From positions 151,840,423 to 151,904,422 of the forward strand of contig NC_073305.1 in NCBI RefSeq assembly GCF_027595985.1: a stretch of DNA of 64,000 bases, in the 5' to 3' direction. Under the pieces are notes generated by a model. That model saw only the letters and a program-made list of their open reading frames with translations. It made no database searches and had not been told where the DNA came from. The stretch comes from Sorex araneus. Its lineage: Eukaryota; Chordata; Mammalia; Eulipotyphla; Soricidae. Shown piece by piece: positions 1 to 11,804 of the stretch. A program made the position numbers and the translations under genes. Numbering within the stretch: the stretch's first letter is position 1; every line of letters starts with the position of its first letter.

Positions 1-742
1 TCTTTTGTGCCCGACCCTCCCCATTCCTCCCCTTGCCCCCAACCTATTCCTGTCCTATTTGTAGGATCAAAGTTGAGGATAGGGTGAGTGTACCTGTTAA
101 GGTTAGATGGAAACATGAACCTAGGTGTGTTTGAATCCAAGAGGAGCAAATATGGAAGAAAGGGGGGTTGTGTAGGAAATGAATAAAAGGTTGGGTTCAG
201 AGTTCAATGCTCCAGCAGGACTGATAATGTCAAAAGGAAGGTGTGTGCAGTGGAAACAGGCAGACAAGGAGAGAATTTTCAGAACTTGAGGCATGTTTCC
301 AGGTGGGGATATGGAAAATACACATAGGCTAACCCCATTAGCCAAAAAAGAACCATTCCAAGAATAGGCTGAATAAACATTCAATAAACTTAAGGCCACT
401 CTAATCTGGAAGGAAGAAAGATGAAGTCATATCCTCCTCTCCAATTAAATAGTAAAAATAACAGAAACAAAGGACATAGAATTGAGCAGAAATCGAGCTG
501 GAAAGAGGGATCAAGCTTCTTTCCACTTGCGCCCCAGGAACTTTATCGCCAAACAATTAAATTGCTTCCAAATCACCTTAGGTTTCCTTTTGTGGAGCTA
601 GCCATTTTCCTGATGTATTCCTTCTGCTTTCATTCTCCAAGGCCCATACCTACAGGACCTCTCTCCTCAGAGAATGAGGAAATGATGTGAAAGGCTGTTG
701 CTGAGGAAATCAGGGTGTGCCTGTGCCCTGAAGTCAGAGAGG
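1..742. other. NCOA7 intron, no feature seen
   Basis: This is intronic sequence upstream of the first visible NCOA7 coding exon. I see no exon-like ORF with splice sites, no tRNA-like SINE and no simple repeat here. Confidence 0.5.
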
Positions 743-898
743 AGCATGACAGGACTATGTTCCCCTTGGGGTGCTTCGTTAGTGAATGTTACTTACGAAG
801 TTTCCCATTTCACCTCACCTAGCATGACAGGACTATGTTCCCCTTGGGTTGCTTCGTTAGTGAATGTTACTTACGAAGTTTCCCATTTCACCTCACCT
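743..898. repeat. 78-bp tandem duplication, two copies
   Basis: Copies 743-820 and 821-898 are head to tail and differ by one base that I can see (ggggtg versus gggttg). The unit is 78 bp, a multiple of three, so the open frame across it is an artefact of the duplication and not evidence for a gene. The near-identity implies a recent event or a polymorphic site. Confidence 0.9.
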
Positions 899-1379
899 GA
901 GGCTTCCCAAAGTTGGGTCACTTCCTTGGTTGTGGAGACGGAGCTAGTGCCCGATGAAGGTGAAGGTGGGAAGCCGGTCAACCCTGCCTGCTGCAACCAT
1001 GGAGAATTATTTCCAGGAGCTTTGCTGAGGTGAGGCAATGGCCATGCTGTACCTGAGGAATAGTGTTGCTGAACCTAGTGATGAATAGAGGCTCAAGGAG
1101 GACAGAAGAGGGGACAGCACTTGTCCCCAGGACTTCGTACAAGTATCCCTTAAACTTCATTAATAAAACCCGAAACCAGGGAAATCATTGACCTGTGTAG
1201 TGAACCCTCTATGGATAGGGATTGAAGGCACGTCTTCCCTTTGGGGGTTCTGTGTTCATAAAGGAGGAGGCAGTCAGCTTAAACTGTCAGGAACATTTCT
1301 AGGGATGTGGTGTTCGAACACATTATTCTTTCTGCCTACCCCAGTGTTCTTATGTGTCAGTTGGCTATAGTGGCACCTG
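899..1379. other. Intron, no feature seen
   Basis: Unique-looking intronic sequence with no recognised repeat or exon. Confidence 0.45.
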
Positions 1380-1602
1380 CCCCTTAGGACACCTTGTACA
1401 GACCACAACACCGTAAAGGAGAGAGAGAGAGTAAAAGGGAATCCGCCTGCCACAGAGGTGAGGAGGGGGAGGGATACTGGGAACATTGGTGGTAGAAAAT
1501 GGGCACTGGTGGAGGGATGGTGCTTACTGAAAGGTAAGCATGAAAATTTGTAAGTCTGTAACTATCTCATGATGATTCATTAAAAAAATTTTTTTTTTAA
1601 AG
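1380..1602 (+). mobile_element. L1 3' end, old copy
   Basis: It contains the shrew L1 3' UTR landmarks in order: accacaacacc, a GA-rich run, tgccacagaggt, gggcactggtggagggatgg, tctgtaac and gatgattcattaaaaa. It is 5'-truncated and diverged from the younger copies at 6851 and 7984. Confidence 0.75.
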
Positions 1603-2399
1603 TGAAGGGATTGGGGTTGGAATTCCATGCCTGAGAAACTCAATTGTGAATTAATTCTGTAAATCATAGTCTCTCAATAATTGCATATATGTATGTGTAT
1701 AACTTGAGGAAAGATTAAAGAAAAGAAAAGAAAAAAAAAGGCCTTGCACAGTTTAAGTTCTTGAGCCAGGAAATCACATCTTTTCTTTGTAGGTAGTTCT
1801 ATGTTATATTCTACAGGTCTTGCCTAGAAGAGAAAGTTCCTTCTCTAATATTAAGATGTTCACGACTTGAGCCTCTCTCCTGTGATATTCTGAGAATATT
1901 TATTACTCTCAACCCCTTACTTAAGACTTCCCTTCTATGGTAAGTCTGCAAACCTTTGAGGTTTAAATTACTCCACTTCTCCTTGACTACTCTTGACCTA
2001 CCCCTAGCTGCAATAGAATAGGTCATTCACTGTGGCCACAAACAAATCAGACCTGATCCATCACTTACAGGAAACCTAGAAGGTACAAGAAGAGAGGCTT
2101 GGGGTACATTGCCTTACGTGATCTGTCACATACTTACCCTTTCAACTCCCAGCCCCAAATCCATGAATATGTTACAGCTCCTAAGAAACACACATAGCAT
2201 GTGCCATATATAGTCATTTTCTTCCAGAGCATTCCCCTTACGGTATGAGGACTAGCCAAAATTCAACTCAAATTAACCTGCTTTTCAAGTAATCATCACA
2301 TTCCCCTGGGTCCCAGAGCAGCACTCTTAAGCCAGATGACTCTCCCACCTATTCAATGGTTTTTTTCTTGAAGAAAAGAGAGGTTAAAAGGGGATTAAC
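1603..2399. other. Intron, no feature seen
   Basis: AT-rich intronic sequence. A short open frame on the minus strand near 1811-2026 looks random, with no splice context. Confidence 0.4.
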
Positions 2400-4400
2400 G
2401 TTCACAATAGTACTCCATAAAATCAAGTACCTCGGAATCAGCTTAACCAAAGAAGTGAAGGACTTACACAAGGAAAATTAGAAAACACTACTTCAAGAAA
2501 TAAAAAGAGGACACTCGGAAATGAAGACACATCCCCTGCTCATGGATAGGGAGGATCAACATTATCAAAATGGCAATACTCTCCAAAGCACTTTACAGAT
2601 TTAATGTGGTCCCTATCAGGATACCCATGCCATTTTTCAAAGAAATAGACAAAACACTTCTGAAATTCATATGGAACAATAACCCCCCACGAGTAGCTAA
2701 AGCAATCCTAGGGAAAAATAATATGGGTGGCATCACCTTCCCTAACTTCAAGCTATACTACAAAGCAGTCGTAATTAAAATAGCATGGCATTGGGCTAGA
2801 AACAAACCTGCAGACCAATGGAACAAAGTTGAATATTCTGTAACAGACTTTCTATATATGACCACTTAATCTTTGATAAGGGAGCAAGAAATGTGAAGTG
2901 GAACAAGGAAAGTCTCTTCAACAAGTGGTGCTGGGAAAACTGGGTAGCTACCTGCAAAAAAATGAACTCTGACCTCTGTCTAACACCAAGCACAAAAGTA
3001 AGATTAAAGTGGGTTAAATACCTCAATATCAGACATGAATCCATAAAGTACATAGAGAAAAATATAGGCAGAACCCTCCATGACATTGAAACTAAAATCA
3101 TCTTTAAGGATGAAACACTACTGACCAAGCAAGTGGAAACAAACATAAACAAGTGGGACTACATCAAACTAAGAAGCTTCTGCACTTCAAGAGAAACAGT
3201 GACTAAAATACAGAGAGTCCACAGAGTGGAAAAGAATATTTACCCAATACCCATCTGATAAGAGATTAATACAGGATATACAAGACAGTAGTAGAATTGT
3301 ACAAGAAAAAAACCTCCAACCCCATAAAAAAGTGGGGAGAAGAAATAAACAGAAACTTCCTCAAAAAAGAAATGCAAATGGCCAAAAGGCACATGAAAAA
3401 ATGCTCCATATCGCTAATCATCAGGGAGATTCAGATCAAAACAACAATGAGATATCATCTCACACCACAGAGACTGGCACACATTCAAAAGAACAAAAGC
3501 AACCAGTGCTGGCATGAGGGAAAGGGGATGCTCTTTCACTGTTGGTGGGAATGCCCACTGGTCTAGCCCTTCTCAAAAATAATTTGGATATTTCTTCAAA
3601 AACTAGAAATTGAGCTTCCATATGACCCTGCAATAACACTTCTGGGAATATATCCCAAGGATGCAAAAAGTCACAGTAGAAATGAGATTTTTATCTTTAT
3701 GCTCATTGCAGCACTGTTCACAATAGCCAGAATCTGGAAACAACCCGAATGCCCGAGAAAAGATGACTGGCTAAAGAAACTTTGGTGCATCTACACAATG
3801 GAATACTATGCAGCTGTTAGCAGAGATGAATTCATGAAATTTACTTATAAGTAGATATGGAGGTTATCATGCTAAGTGAACTGAGTCAGAAAGAGAGGGA
3901 CAGACATAAAAGGACTGCACTCATTTGTAGAGTATAAAATAACATAACATGAGATTGATACCCAAGGATGGTAGACACAAGGGCCAGGTAGATTGCTCCA
4001 TAGTTTGAAGTGTGCCTCATGAGCGGGATGAGAAGGCAGCTGGAATAAAGATGAGATCACTAAGAAAATGGTGGTTGGAAGGATCAGTTGGGATGGGAGA
4101 TGTGTGCTGAAAGTAGATAAAGGACCCAAAGTGATGGCCTCTTGGTATCTGTGTTGCAAACCATAATGCCCAAAAGAAGAGAGAGAATATGTGGGAAATT
4201 GTCTGCCATGGAGGCAGGGGGAGGTTGGGAAAGAGGAGGTATACTGGGGAGATTGGTGGTGGGCAGTGTGCACTGGTGGGGAATGTGCACTGGTGGAGGG
4301 ATGGGTGTTTGATCATTCTATGATTATAACTCAAACATGAAAGCTTGTAACTGTATCTCATGGTGATAACCCTTGAGCACACCCAGGTATATCCCCAAAA
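2400..4400 (+). mobile_element. L1 fragment: ORF2 C-terminal part plus 3' UTR, degenerate
   Basis: Three separate frames (2570-2869, 2893-3258, 3297-3566) carry L1 ORF2-like protein. Recognisable blocks are [26 protein letters not shown] and [15 protein letters not shown], then a WHW-type stretch, NKWCWENW and the GEEINRNFLKKEMQMAKRHM region. They correspond to the end of the reverse transcriptase and the C-terminal segment. Frameshifts and stops between them show it is dead. The 3' UTR runs from about 3855 to 4400 and ends in the ggtgataaccc-type terminus. It is more diverged than the L1 at 55172-57060, and its 3' UTR matches the copy at 45224-45510. Confidence 0.9.
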
Positions 4401-4639
4401 CCAAATTTTAATTTAAAATGAATTATATGGACTAAATCTTAAATATTATAGAACAAAATGAGTAATAAATGCAGATTTATCAAACCTCTAATTTTAGTAG
4501 GAAATTTCATACTTCTTGGTAAAAATAGTTTAAGGAATCAAGTATACATATTACTAGTAGAAGTATAAAGAATGATACTGGATCTACAAAGGACAGCATA
4601 TTATTACCTAACAAAATTATAAGTGAATTGCTCTTTTAA

Positions 4640-5110
4640 TAATGCAGTCCCACTTTTTGGAATGTATCATACTGCTATTTCTGTATATGTGTGGAATGAC
4701 TCACATCCAAAGTTATTCATCAAGACATTGTTTATAACAACACAGTCTTGGAAAGAATCCAGGTGTCCAGCATAGAGGATAGTTACAAAAACTAGGAAAA
4801 ATCTTCCAGTAAAGTACCATATAGCTATAAAAGCATGAGGAAGTGATCTCTACTAATGAGGATTGACATTTGGAATATATGTCAAATTTGAAAAGCAAGA
4901 TAAGATAGAAACATCATTTTGTAGAAGTCAAAACAAATGTATTTTTATTATAATTTTTATTGACATAAAATTACTACAGAAGCATATAAGAAATTAGTAA
5001 AGTGGTCACTTGTTGGTAAAACAGTGACAAAGATTGTGGTAGACAGTGATTTGAATCTGAAGGAAACTTCCCATTACATGTGTTTTATGATGTAAATTTT
5101 ATTCTTGCAT
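4640..5110 (+). mobile_element. Ancient L1 (L1M-type) 3' fragment
   Basis: It resembles the conserved end of old mammalian L1 ORF2: a 'tcaagacattgtttataacaac' type segment, then 'gaatccaggtgtccagca', 'tatagctataaaagcatgagg' and a transition into an AT-rich 3' UTR. The limits are approximate. Confidence 0.6.
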
Positions 5111-5261
5111 CATAAAAATGTATTATTCCAAAAATTAAGTTGATTATTATAATGAATGATAGATATGCATAAAATAAATTTTCCATACCTCTCCATTCCC
5201 CAGAGTTAATCATTTTCGATCAGTTTTTCTTTTATCAATCTTTTGACACAAACTACTGTAT

Positions 5262-5675
5262 TAGGCAAGGATTCTCCAGAGAAACAGAACTAATAGGATG
5301 TATAAATAGAGAAATATTTGTTTTAAGGAATCAGCTTACTTTGGTTGTAGGGTGAGCATGTCTAAAATTTGCAGGGCAGGTTGGCAGTCTATAGATCCAA
5401 GAAAAAGTCCCAAGTCTAAAATGCATATAGCTGGAATTCCTTCCAGCTAGCAGACCTTTTTAGGTCAAGAATACAGTCTATTCTTGTAAGCCCTTTAAGC
5501 TGATAGTATGAGATCCTCTTCTGTTATAGAAAGTGATAAAGCTGATTTAAGTACGTTTTCAAAATTAATTAATTTAAAGTTAATTGCATTTTAAAAACTT
5601 TCATAGTAATATCTAATGTTTGAACAAAAATGGGCCAAGTCCTAGCCACATTGACACATAAAATTAATGATTATA
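5262..5675. repeat. Ancient mammal-wide interspersed repeat, family not assigned
   Basis: It starts with a 'ggattctccagagaaacaga' motif followed by 'ctaataggatgtata', and ends with 'attgacacataaaattaa'. I recognise the order from repeats shared by placental mammals but cannot name the family with confidence. Orientation is left open. Confidence 0.55.
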
Positions 5676-5784
5676 GACATTCATACATAATTTTCGTTAT
5701 TTGAAATTATAATGTATATCCATATAATTTTAAAATTAGAAAAGCACATATCGTACACATTGATAAACACCTTTTTGGGGTGTG

Positions 5785-5927
5785 AAAACTTTTGTTTTTG
5801 AGCCATAGCCAGCTGTGCTCAGGGATTATTCCTGGCAGGTTGGGGATCATATGGGATACTGGGGATCAAACTTAAGTCAACCATATGCAAGGTGGCACCT
5901 TACCCATTATACTGTTTCTCTGGCCCC
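5785..5927 (-). mobile_element. SOR-type SINE (type I), old
   Basis: Reverse-complement SINE body (gctcagggattattcctggc, atatgggatactgggg) followed by a decayed tRNA-like head ending ctctggcccc. Many substitutions indicate an old insertion. Confidence 0.8.
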
Positions 5928-6274
5928 CCAGCTGTCTATATTTTGGAAGAGTAGGAGAAATTTCAGACAAAATATTTCTTTAGATTATGCAGGGAAGAAA
6001 AGGCAAGGTACTTCTGTATCACAAGAAAAAAAAAAGACATTAACACACACAAGGAAGAAATAACAGCCTAGAAATCATTTAATAGTGGTTAATTCTTTTA
6101 TTATATGAAGACTCTCACAAATTAAAAAATTATATCGAGTCCACAATCATGTAGAGACATCTTATGTAAGAAGAGCTGCAGCCAGGGAAAAAACATTTAA
6201 GAAATATTTAACACGCTAATACTCCAAGAAATGAAAAGTGAATCAAGTTCCACTCATTTAAAGAGGAGGGTAAA

Positions 6275-6349
6275 AGGCCGGGAGAAAGTCCAGTGGTTAG
6301 CAACTATGCCTAGCAAGCACTTGACCTCAGTTTAATTTCTGGCACTACA
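6275..6349 (+). mobile_element. SINE head fragment, diverged
   Basis: Only a weak tRNA-like head is visible (gtccagtggttagcaactatg, then tttaatttctggcact). It lies just before an opposite-strand SINE. Confidence 0.4.
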
Positions 6350-6369
6350 TGATGAGTTGTTGTTGTTGT

Positions 6370-6548
6370 TGTTTTGAAGGGGGGATGAGGGGAGTATCAC
6401 ACCTGGAGATGCTCAGGGGTTACTCCTGTCTCTGCACTCAGGAATTACTCCCTACAGTGCTCGGGGGACCATATGGGATGCTGGGGATCAAACCTAGGTC
6501 AGCCATGTGCAAGGCAAACACCCTACCCCTGTGCTATTGCTCCAGCCC
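6370..6548 (-). mobile_element. SOR-type SINE (type I)
   Basis: Full-length reverse-complement copy: ggggttactcctg, gggaccatatgggatgctgg, caaggcaaacaccctaccc and ctattgctccagcccc. Confidence 0.92.
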
Positions 6549-6850
6549 CTACATGGTGAGTTTTGACACATGCATTCATAGAGACCCCACAGCAACACAT
6601 CCTGGGCCCTTGCACTGAACTGACTTCTCCGTAGGCCAAGAATTGCCAGCGGAGGCTCCAGACCTCCTGAGCACCCCTCTACAAAAAGGTATAAGTAAGA
6701 TTTGTGTTGTGAAATTTCAACTACAGTGCTAGTGTTAGAGTGTATTCAGTCTTTCAGAAACAGTTTGGCAGGCATATCATAAGCTATAAGATCATGCTTT
6801 GAGCCTAATCATCTTTTTTAAAAAATATTAATGTCAAGAAAATCACTCAA

Positions 6851-7143
6851 ACTGAGCACAGCGGCCACTCAACACCTTTATTGCAAACCACAACAGCTAA
6901 TTAGAGAGAGAGAACAGAAGGGAATGCCTTGCCACAGTGGCAGGGTGGGGTGGGGGGGAGATGGGATTGGGGAGGGTGGGAGGGACGCTGGGTTTACGGG
7001 TGGTGGAGAATGGGCACTGGTGAAGGGATGGGTTTCCGAACTTTGTATGAGGGAAGTATAAGCACAAAAGTGTATAAATCTGTAACTGTACCCTCACGGT
7101 GATTCTCTAATTAAAAATAAATAAATTTAAAAATTAAAAAAAA
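6851..7143 (+). mobile_element. 5'-truncated L1, 3' end only, with target-site duplication
   Basis: L1 3' UTR of the young subfamily, ending in an A-rich tail. A perfect 15-bp duplication, aagaaaatcactcaa, flanks it at 6836-6850 and 7144-7158. The insertion is therefore a clean retrotransposition event of about 290 bp. Confidence 0.93.
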
Positions 7144-7158
7144 AAGAAAATCACTCAA

Positions 7159-7965
7159 TAGATAGTAAAGACATAGACTATGAGGGTGGACATTGGAGCA
7201 TTATTCATACAATCAGAGAAAAGAGCAACAAACTTAACAACCTGAGGCTTACGAAAACAGTTCATGAAATACTGTCATGAAAAATTAGTACTAGGATTTG
7301 CACCAAGGAAAATGTGCATTAATTAATGTTACCTGTTACAATTATGCCTTGGTTCTTATTAAAATAAAAACTGTGTACTTGTAAGATCGGAGAGAAATAT
7401 GAAAACCTAAGATAGTTTGATCCATTTGCATATCAGAGTCGTGGGTAGCAGTTATTTTTTATTTTAACCCTGTTAATATTTATCTTTGTCCTTTTGGAGT
7501 GCAGTAGCAGAAAACTAGAGACTTGATGGTTAATAACAACAGAAATTTATTGTCGATTTTTAGAGATGTGGAGATCCAAGATTAGACACTAGCAGATTTT
7601 GTTGTCTTCTAAGAACTTTCTTCCTAACTTATTGATAACTACCTTTTCATTATATTCTTGTAAAGGAGTTATCTAGATCTTTGGGTTCTTTTTCATACAT
7701 GCAATAATCCCAATGTAAAGGGAGAGCACTTACGATCCAAAATTTTCTCAAAGCTTCTACCTCCAAATACCATAATACTGAAATTAAAGTTCAAGAAAGT
7801 AGATTTTTTTTGGTTGATGTGGGGGACATGCACATTTAATCTCAGTAATTGTGCTATTTTATAGTATTATACATTTTAAATAACAATAAGTTATCATTTC
7901 CCAAATAGCCCAAAATTGAAATTAATATGCCATATTAAGAAAGGTCTTAAAAATTATTCTATCCT
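7159..7965. other. Intron, no feature seen
   Basis: AT-rich sequence without recognised repeats or exons. Confidence 0.45.
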
Positions 7966-7983
7966 AAATATTCATCCTTCCCC

Positions 7984-8295
7984 GGTGATGTGGGCTGAAT
8001 GTAGACTAGAGACTGAACACAGTGGCCACTCAACACCTCTATTTCGAACCACAACACCTAATGAGAGAGAGAGAACAAAAGGAAATGCCCTGCCACAGTG
8101 GCAGGGTGGGGTGGCGGGAGATGGGATTGGGGAGGGTAGGAGGGATGCTGGGTTTACCGGTGGTGCAGAATGGGCACTGGTGAGGGGATGGGTTCTCAAA
8201 CTTTGTATGGGGGAAACATGAGCACAAAAATGTATAAATCTGTAACTGTACCCTCATGGTGATTCACTAATTTAAAATAAATTAATAAATAAAAA
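7984..8295 (+). mobile_element. 5'-truncated L1, 3' end only, with target-site duplication
   Basis: Same 3' UTR as the copy at 6851-7143. A perfect 18-bp duplication, aaatattcatccttcccc, flanks it at 7966-7983 and 8296-8313. Confidence 0.93.
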
Positions 8296-8439
8296 AAATA
8301 TTCATCCTTCCCCACACAGTGATAACAGGTAGTAGAGCATGGTCAGAGAACTTGTGACTCTTGTATCTGGGAGGAAATTGCAGGTGCCAGAATGAAAATG
8401 TGTTCTCAGATTTGGAAATAGCCATCTCAGTATTGATTT

Positions 8440-8677
8440 GGGCTGGAGTGATAGGACAGCGGGTAGGCGTTTGCCTTGCACACGGATGACCGGGGTTTGA
8501 TTCCTCCGCCCCTCTCAAAGAGCCTGACAAGCTACCGAAAGCATGCCACCCACATGGCAGAGTCTGGCAAGCTACCCATGGCGTATTTGATATGCCAAAA
8601 ACAGAAATAAGTCTCACAATGGAGATGTCACTGGTGCCCACTTGAGCAAATCGATGAACAATGGGACGACAGTGCTA
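8440..8677 (+). mobile_element. Type II SINE (tRNA-like head, different body)
   Basis: The head (gggctggagtgatag, gtttgccttgcacac, ggtttgattcctcc) matches the type I SINE. The body differs: agctacc repeats, gtatttgatatgccaaaaac, gtctcacaatggaga, cgatgaacaatggg and agtgctacag. A 12-bp duplication, cagtattgattt, lies at 8428-8439 and 8678-8689. Confidence 0.92.
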
Positions 8678-8689
8678 CAGTATTGATTT

Positions 8690-9221
8690 AGCCTGGAGAT
8701 ATGTGACAGAATCTACATGTTTAGTATATATGAAAACAAAGAAATTAGAAGCAGATTACATTCTATATCGATAAAATTTTGTCTATAGTATTATAGCAGT
8801 AACTAGTATTACTCCTGATTGTTACTGAGATATTTCATTAGAATTATATTGATACTTCAGTAACTAAATAAAACTCCACATTACCTTTTTTTCCCCCAGT
8901 GAATACAAGGGTCCAGTAAGTAAAAGCCAAATGACGAGAAAAAATAATTGGTATAAATGTATGATTTATGTATTACAGTTTTATATTCTATCTCCTGATC
9001 TTCAGATTGAAGGACACTTCCCAGGTTTGAGGGCTTCAGTTCTCATTGGGTGGTATTTGTCAAATTTGGAATGCGTTAGTAGAGATTATGTTCACTGTGG
9101 CCAACTTCCCAATGAACGTGGATTTGCCAGGCAGGAAATAGATGAATAGACGTGCCGAATCCCTCCTAGTACCTGCCAGGAAAGTGGATTTGGCATTCAC
9201 TCCTATGACTCTGTTTTTCAG
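8690..9221 (+). other. NCOA7: Intron just upstream of the first visible coding exon
   Basis: AT-rich intron ending in a good acceptor (ctgtttttcag) at 9221. No extra exon could be supported. Confidence 0.5.
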
Positions 9222-9369
9222 GGTGGATCATTTGTACACATTCTTTGTTCAGTGGTCTCCTGACGTCTATGGGAAAGATGCCAAAGAGCAAGGCTTCGTC
9301 GTCGTGGAGAAGGAAGAGCTGAATATGATCGACAACTTCTTCAGTGAGCCAACCACAAAGAGCTGGGAG
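9222..9369 (+). CDS. NCOA7: NCOA7 coding exon (long isoform), just upstream of the TLDc exons
   Basis: This internal exon of 148 bp has acceptor tttttcag before 9222 and donor gtaaac at 9370. Its first base completes an arginine codon begun in an upstream exon, and it ends in phase 0. It encodes 49 full codons beginning VDHLYTFFVQWSPDVYGKD and ending near the motif FFSEPTTKSWE. I recognise this as NCOA7 rather than its paralogue OXR1 by this segment. NCOA7 (ERAP140) is a TLDc-family protein linked to nuclear-receptor coactivation, oxidation resistance and V-ATPase binding. Upstream exons with the LysM-type region and the receptor-binding region must lie before this window. The exon belongs to the long isoform only, because the short isoform starts downstream at 20492. 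Confidence 0.95.
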
Positions 9370-9734
9370 GTAAACCAGGCAAGGGGGCTGGGGGGGGCAC
9401 GGCTAGACACACATGATTCTCAGATGGCACAATAGGTGTGCTCTTGGATCTGGATTCCTAGTGACTGGCTGATGGCCTCTGCTGGAGACTAGTTGTGTGT
9501 GTCAGAGACCCTTATTGCTGCCAGTACAGTGCACAGAACAGCTCATTCTGACCACCCTAGACCAGTATTTCCCAAAGCGGGTGACTATTTGAGTGGTGCG
9601 TGGGTGGTTGAGTGATTCCCAAGGTGGATGAGAATGTTCACAGAGGGGCACTGGAATGATCCAGGGTGGGGGTAGTAGCCTCGAGTGCAATTTGGGGTCA
9701 AGGAGGGGCACTTTCTGTTTGCTTAAAAGAATAT

Positions 9735-9920
9735 AGGGCTGGAGCGATAGCACAGAGGGTAGGGCATTTGCCTTGCACGTGGCTGACCTGGGTTCGAATC
9801 CCAGCATCCCACATGGTCCCCTGAGCACCGCCAGGAGTAATTCCTGAGTGCAGAGCCAGGAGTAACTCCTGTGCATCGCCAGGTGTGACCCAAAAAGCAA
9901 AAAAATAAAAAATAATAAAA

Positions 9921-9953
<33 letters not shown>
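9735..9953 (+). mobile_element. SOR-type SINE (type I) with long (AAAT)n tail
   Basis: It has A box tagcacagagggtaggg, B box ggttcgaatcc, the full body and an AAAT-rich tail from about 9905. A perfect 10-bp duplication, aaaagaatat, flanks it at 9725-9734 and 9954-9963. A perfect B box and long tail suggest a young copy. Confidence 0.95.
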
Positions 9954-9955
<2 letters not shown>

Positions 9956-9963
9956 AAGAATAT

Positions 9964-10771
9964 GGGGTAACACTTGGCTTGCTCTTCAAGCCTGTGTTCT
10001 CCTTTGAACACGGACCTTGCTTGTTTGTCTGTTTCTTTGCTTGCTTGTTTCCACTTTGAAGAAGCCCATTTGTTCTCTTGAACACCTTCCCACTCTTTGT
10101 CTCCTCTCATATCTTTCTAAACAAGTTTAGTTCAATAAATACTAACCTTGCTTTACTTGAATGTCTATCTAGATAGATGGACACTCTTAGCTTTTGTACA
10201 GATCGTGACTGGATTTGGCTGATAAGCTAAAGTTTGCCTAACCGTGGTTTATACTATCCTCTTTATTCAGTTTTGAGTACTTACCAAGGCCAACTCATGC
10301 TCACGGCACAATGGGTAAGATATGCTGTGTTTAGCTCCAAAGACTATAGATAAACTATTAAAGTCATAGGAGAAAATTCCCATTGCAGATCAAGTACTAT
10401 AGCAGCATGTAGCTGAGTACTGTAGGGGCAAGTATCCAGGCAGCTGAGCTAGGGTAGAAGCTACCCAGAGAGGGCAGCCTGTTCATGAGGAAAACTCATG
10501 TAAGAAATAGACCATGGGACATCTGAAGACCTAACAAAAGTTTTATATGACTGGACCAGAGAGGGCAAAAAGTAAAGGAATGACAATAGACAACAGCACT
10601 GGAAAAAGTAAACAAGGACTGATCATAAAAGGCCTCTGAAATAGATATAGGTTTTGATTATTCTGAGACCAATAGGAAGGCATTTTGCTGTTCTGAGCTT
10701 GGAGAAGTACACAGTTTTCATTTTGGAGTGCTCTGTGTGACTGACAGATGGAGTTGGACATGTATTTATCT
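9964..10771. other. Intron, no clear feature
   Basis: Unique-looking intron. The segment from about 10505 may be part of the ancient G/A-rich repeat also suspected at 10948-11416, but I cannot prove it. Confidence 0.35.
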
Positions 10772-10947
10772 TGGAGTGGGGTAGGGTGTTTGAGCCACAC
10801 CAATTAAGAGCTATTCCTGGCTCTGTGCTCAGGAATGATCCCTGGCAGTGCTCAGGAGTCCACTACGGTTTTAGGGACTCAAACCAGGGTGATGGCCACA
10901 GTGGTGACAGGGAATTGCCTCATCTCCTTAACTGTCTCTCTGGTCCT
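10772..10947 (-). mobile_element. SOR-type SINE (type I), old
   Basis: Reverse-complement body (gctattcctggctctgtgctc, ggcagtgctcaggag) and a decayed head ending ctctctggtcct. Confidence 0.82.
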
Positions 10948-11416
10948 AGAGATGGATGACACTGGGGACTTCAAGACTCATTCATAGGCTCTCCATTGGA
11001 CTAATCAAAGTTAAGAGAGAATGTTAGCTAAAGGAATGGCAGTGAGCATAGAAAAGATGAAGTCTTTGAAGATAGAAGGTAGGATATGTTGGACATTGTG
11101 AGTAGCTGCATGTGGGAAAGGAAGGAAAATGTTGAGATTGAGGTTTTTAGAGGGGGAATTTAAGAGATAGTGGAGCAGGAAAAGATCTTTGACTTTGTAG
11201 AAAATGCTTGGTAGGAAGTGCTGGATTTGTTCTAAAGTTGAGGGACCTGTAGACTCTCTCTCGGAGAGGCAACTGATAATATTGCAAGAAAAATAACTAA
11301 TGACATACTTTTTATAAAGGTTGAAGTTCTAAGTGTAGATGAGGTCATCTCAGGAGACTTTTACAGAGGAAGAGGGAGTAGGGTTCAGAACAAAATCCCT
11401 CAGGATACCAGCAGGA
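10948..11416. repeat. Possible ancient interspersed repeat
   Basis: The wording (ggcagtgagcatagaaaagatg, ggtaggatatgttggacat and similar) is like old mammalian repeats of the kind also suspected at 53490-53890 and 60225-60745. Family and borders are not assigned. Confidence 0.3.
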
Positions 11417-11577
11417 GGGGCTAGAGAGATAATCTAGTGGATAAGGCACTTGCCTTGCCCTTGGCATTCAGTTCCCAGCATCCCATATGGTCCCCTGAGC
11501 ACTGCTAAGAGTAATACTTCAGTGCAGAGCCAGTATCTCCTGAGCACTACTGAATGTGGCCCCCAAACAAAAAACAA
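11417..11577 (+). mobile_element. SOR-type SINE (type I), old
   Basis: Head gggctagagagataat and gcacttgccttgcc, body cccagcatcccatatggtcc, and a tail of caaacaaaaaacaaaat. Confidence 0.88.
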
Positions 11578-11659
11578 AATAGCATGAAAAGGAGCTTCCA
11601 GGAAAGGAGAAGGAAAGAGTCTAAAGTCATGGCTTAGAAACCAAAGGAGGGAAATCTCT

Positions 11660-11804
11660 TGTTTTGGCCATACACTGTAGGTAGAGGTCAGGGACTTACT
11701 CATGGCTCTGTGCTTGGGAATTACGGGACCATATAAGATGCCGGGTATTGAACCTGAGTCAGTCGCCTGCAGGGCCTTACCTGTCATGCTATGCTTCTGG
11801 CCCA
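11660..11804 (-). mobile_element. SOR-type SINE (type I), old fragment
   Basis: Reverse-complement body (acttactcatggctctgtgc, gggaccatataagatgccgg) followed by ctgtcatgctatgcttctggccc. Confidence 0.75.

Noticed and set aside
9735-9953. Functional tRNA gene in the SINE heads
   Set aside because: A and B boxes are present, but no intact cloverleaf or tRNA 3' end is seen; they are SINE promoters.
9502-10110. 202-codon minus-strand open frame
   Set aside because: It crosses a SINE in reverse and its AAAT tail, giving a FIYLF run; there is no gene-like context.
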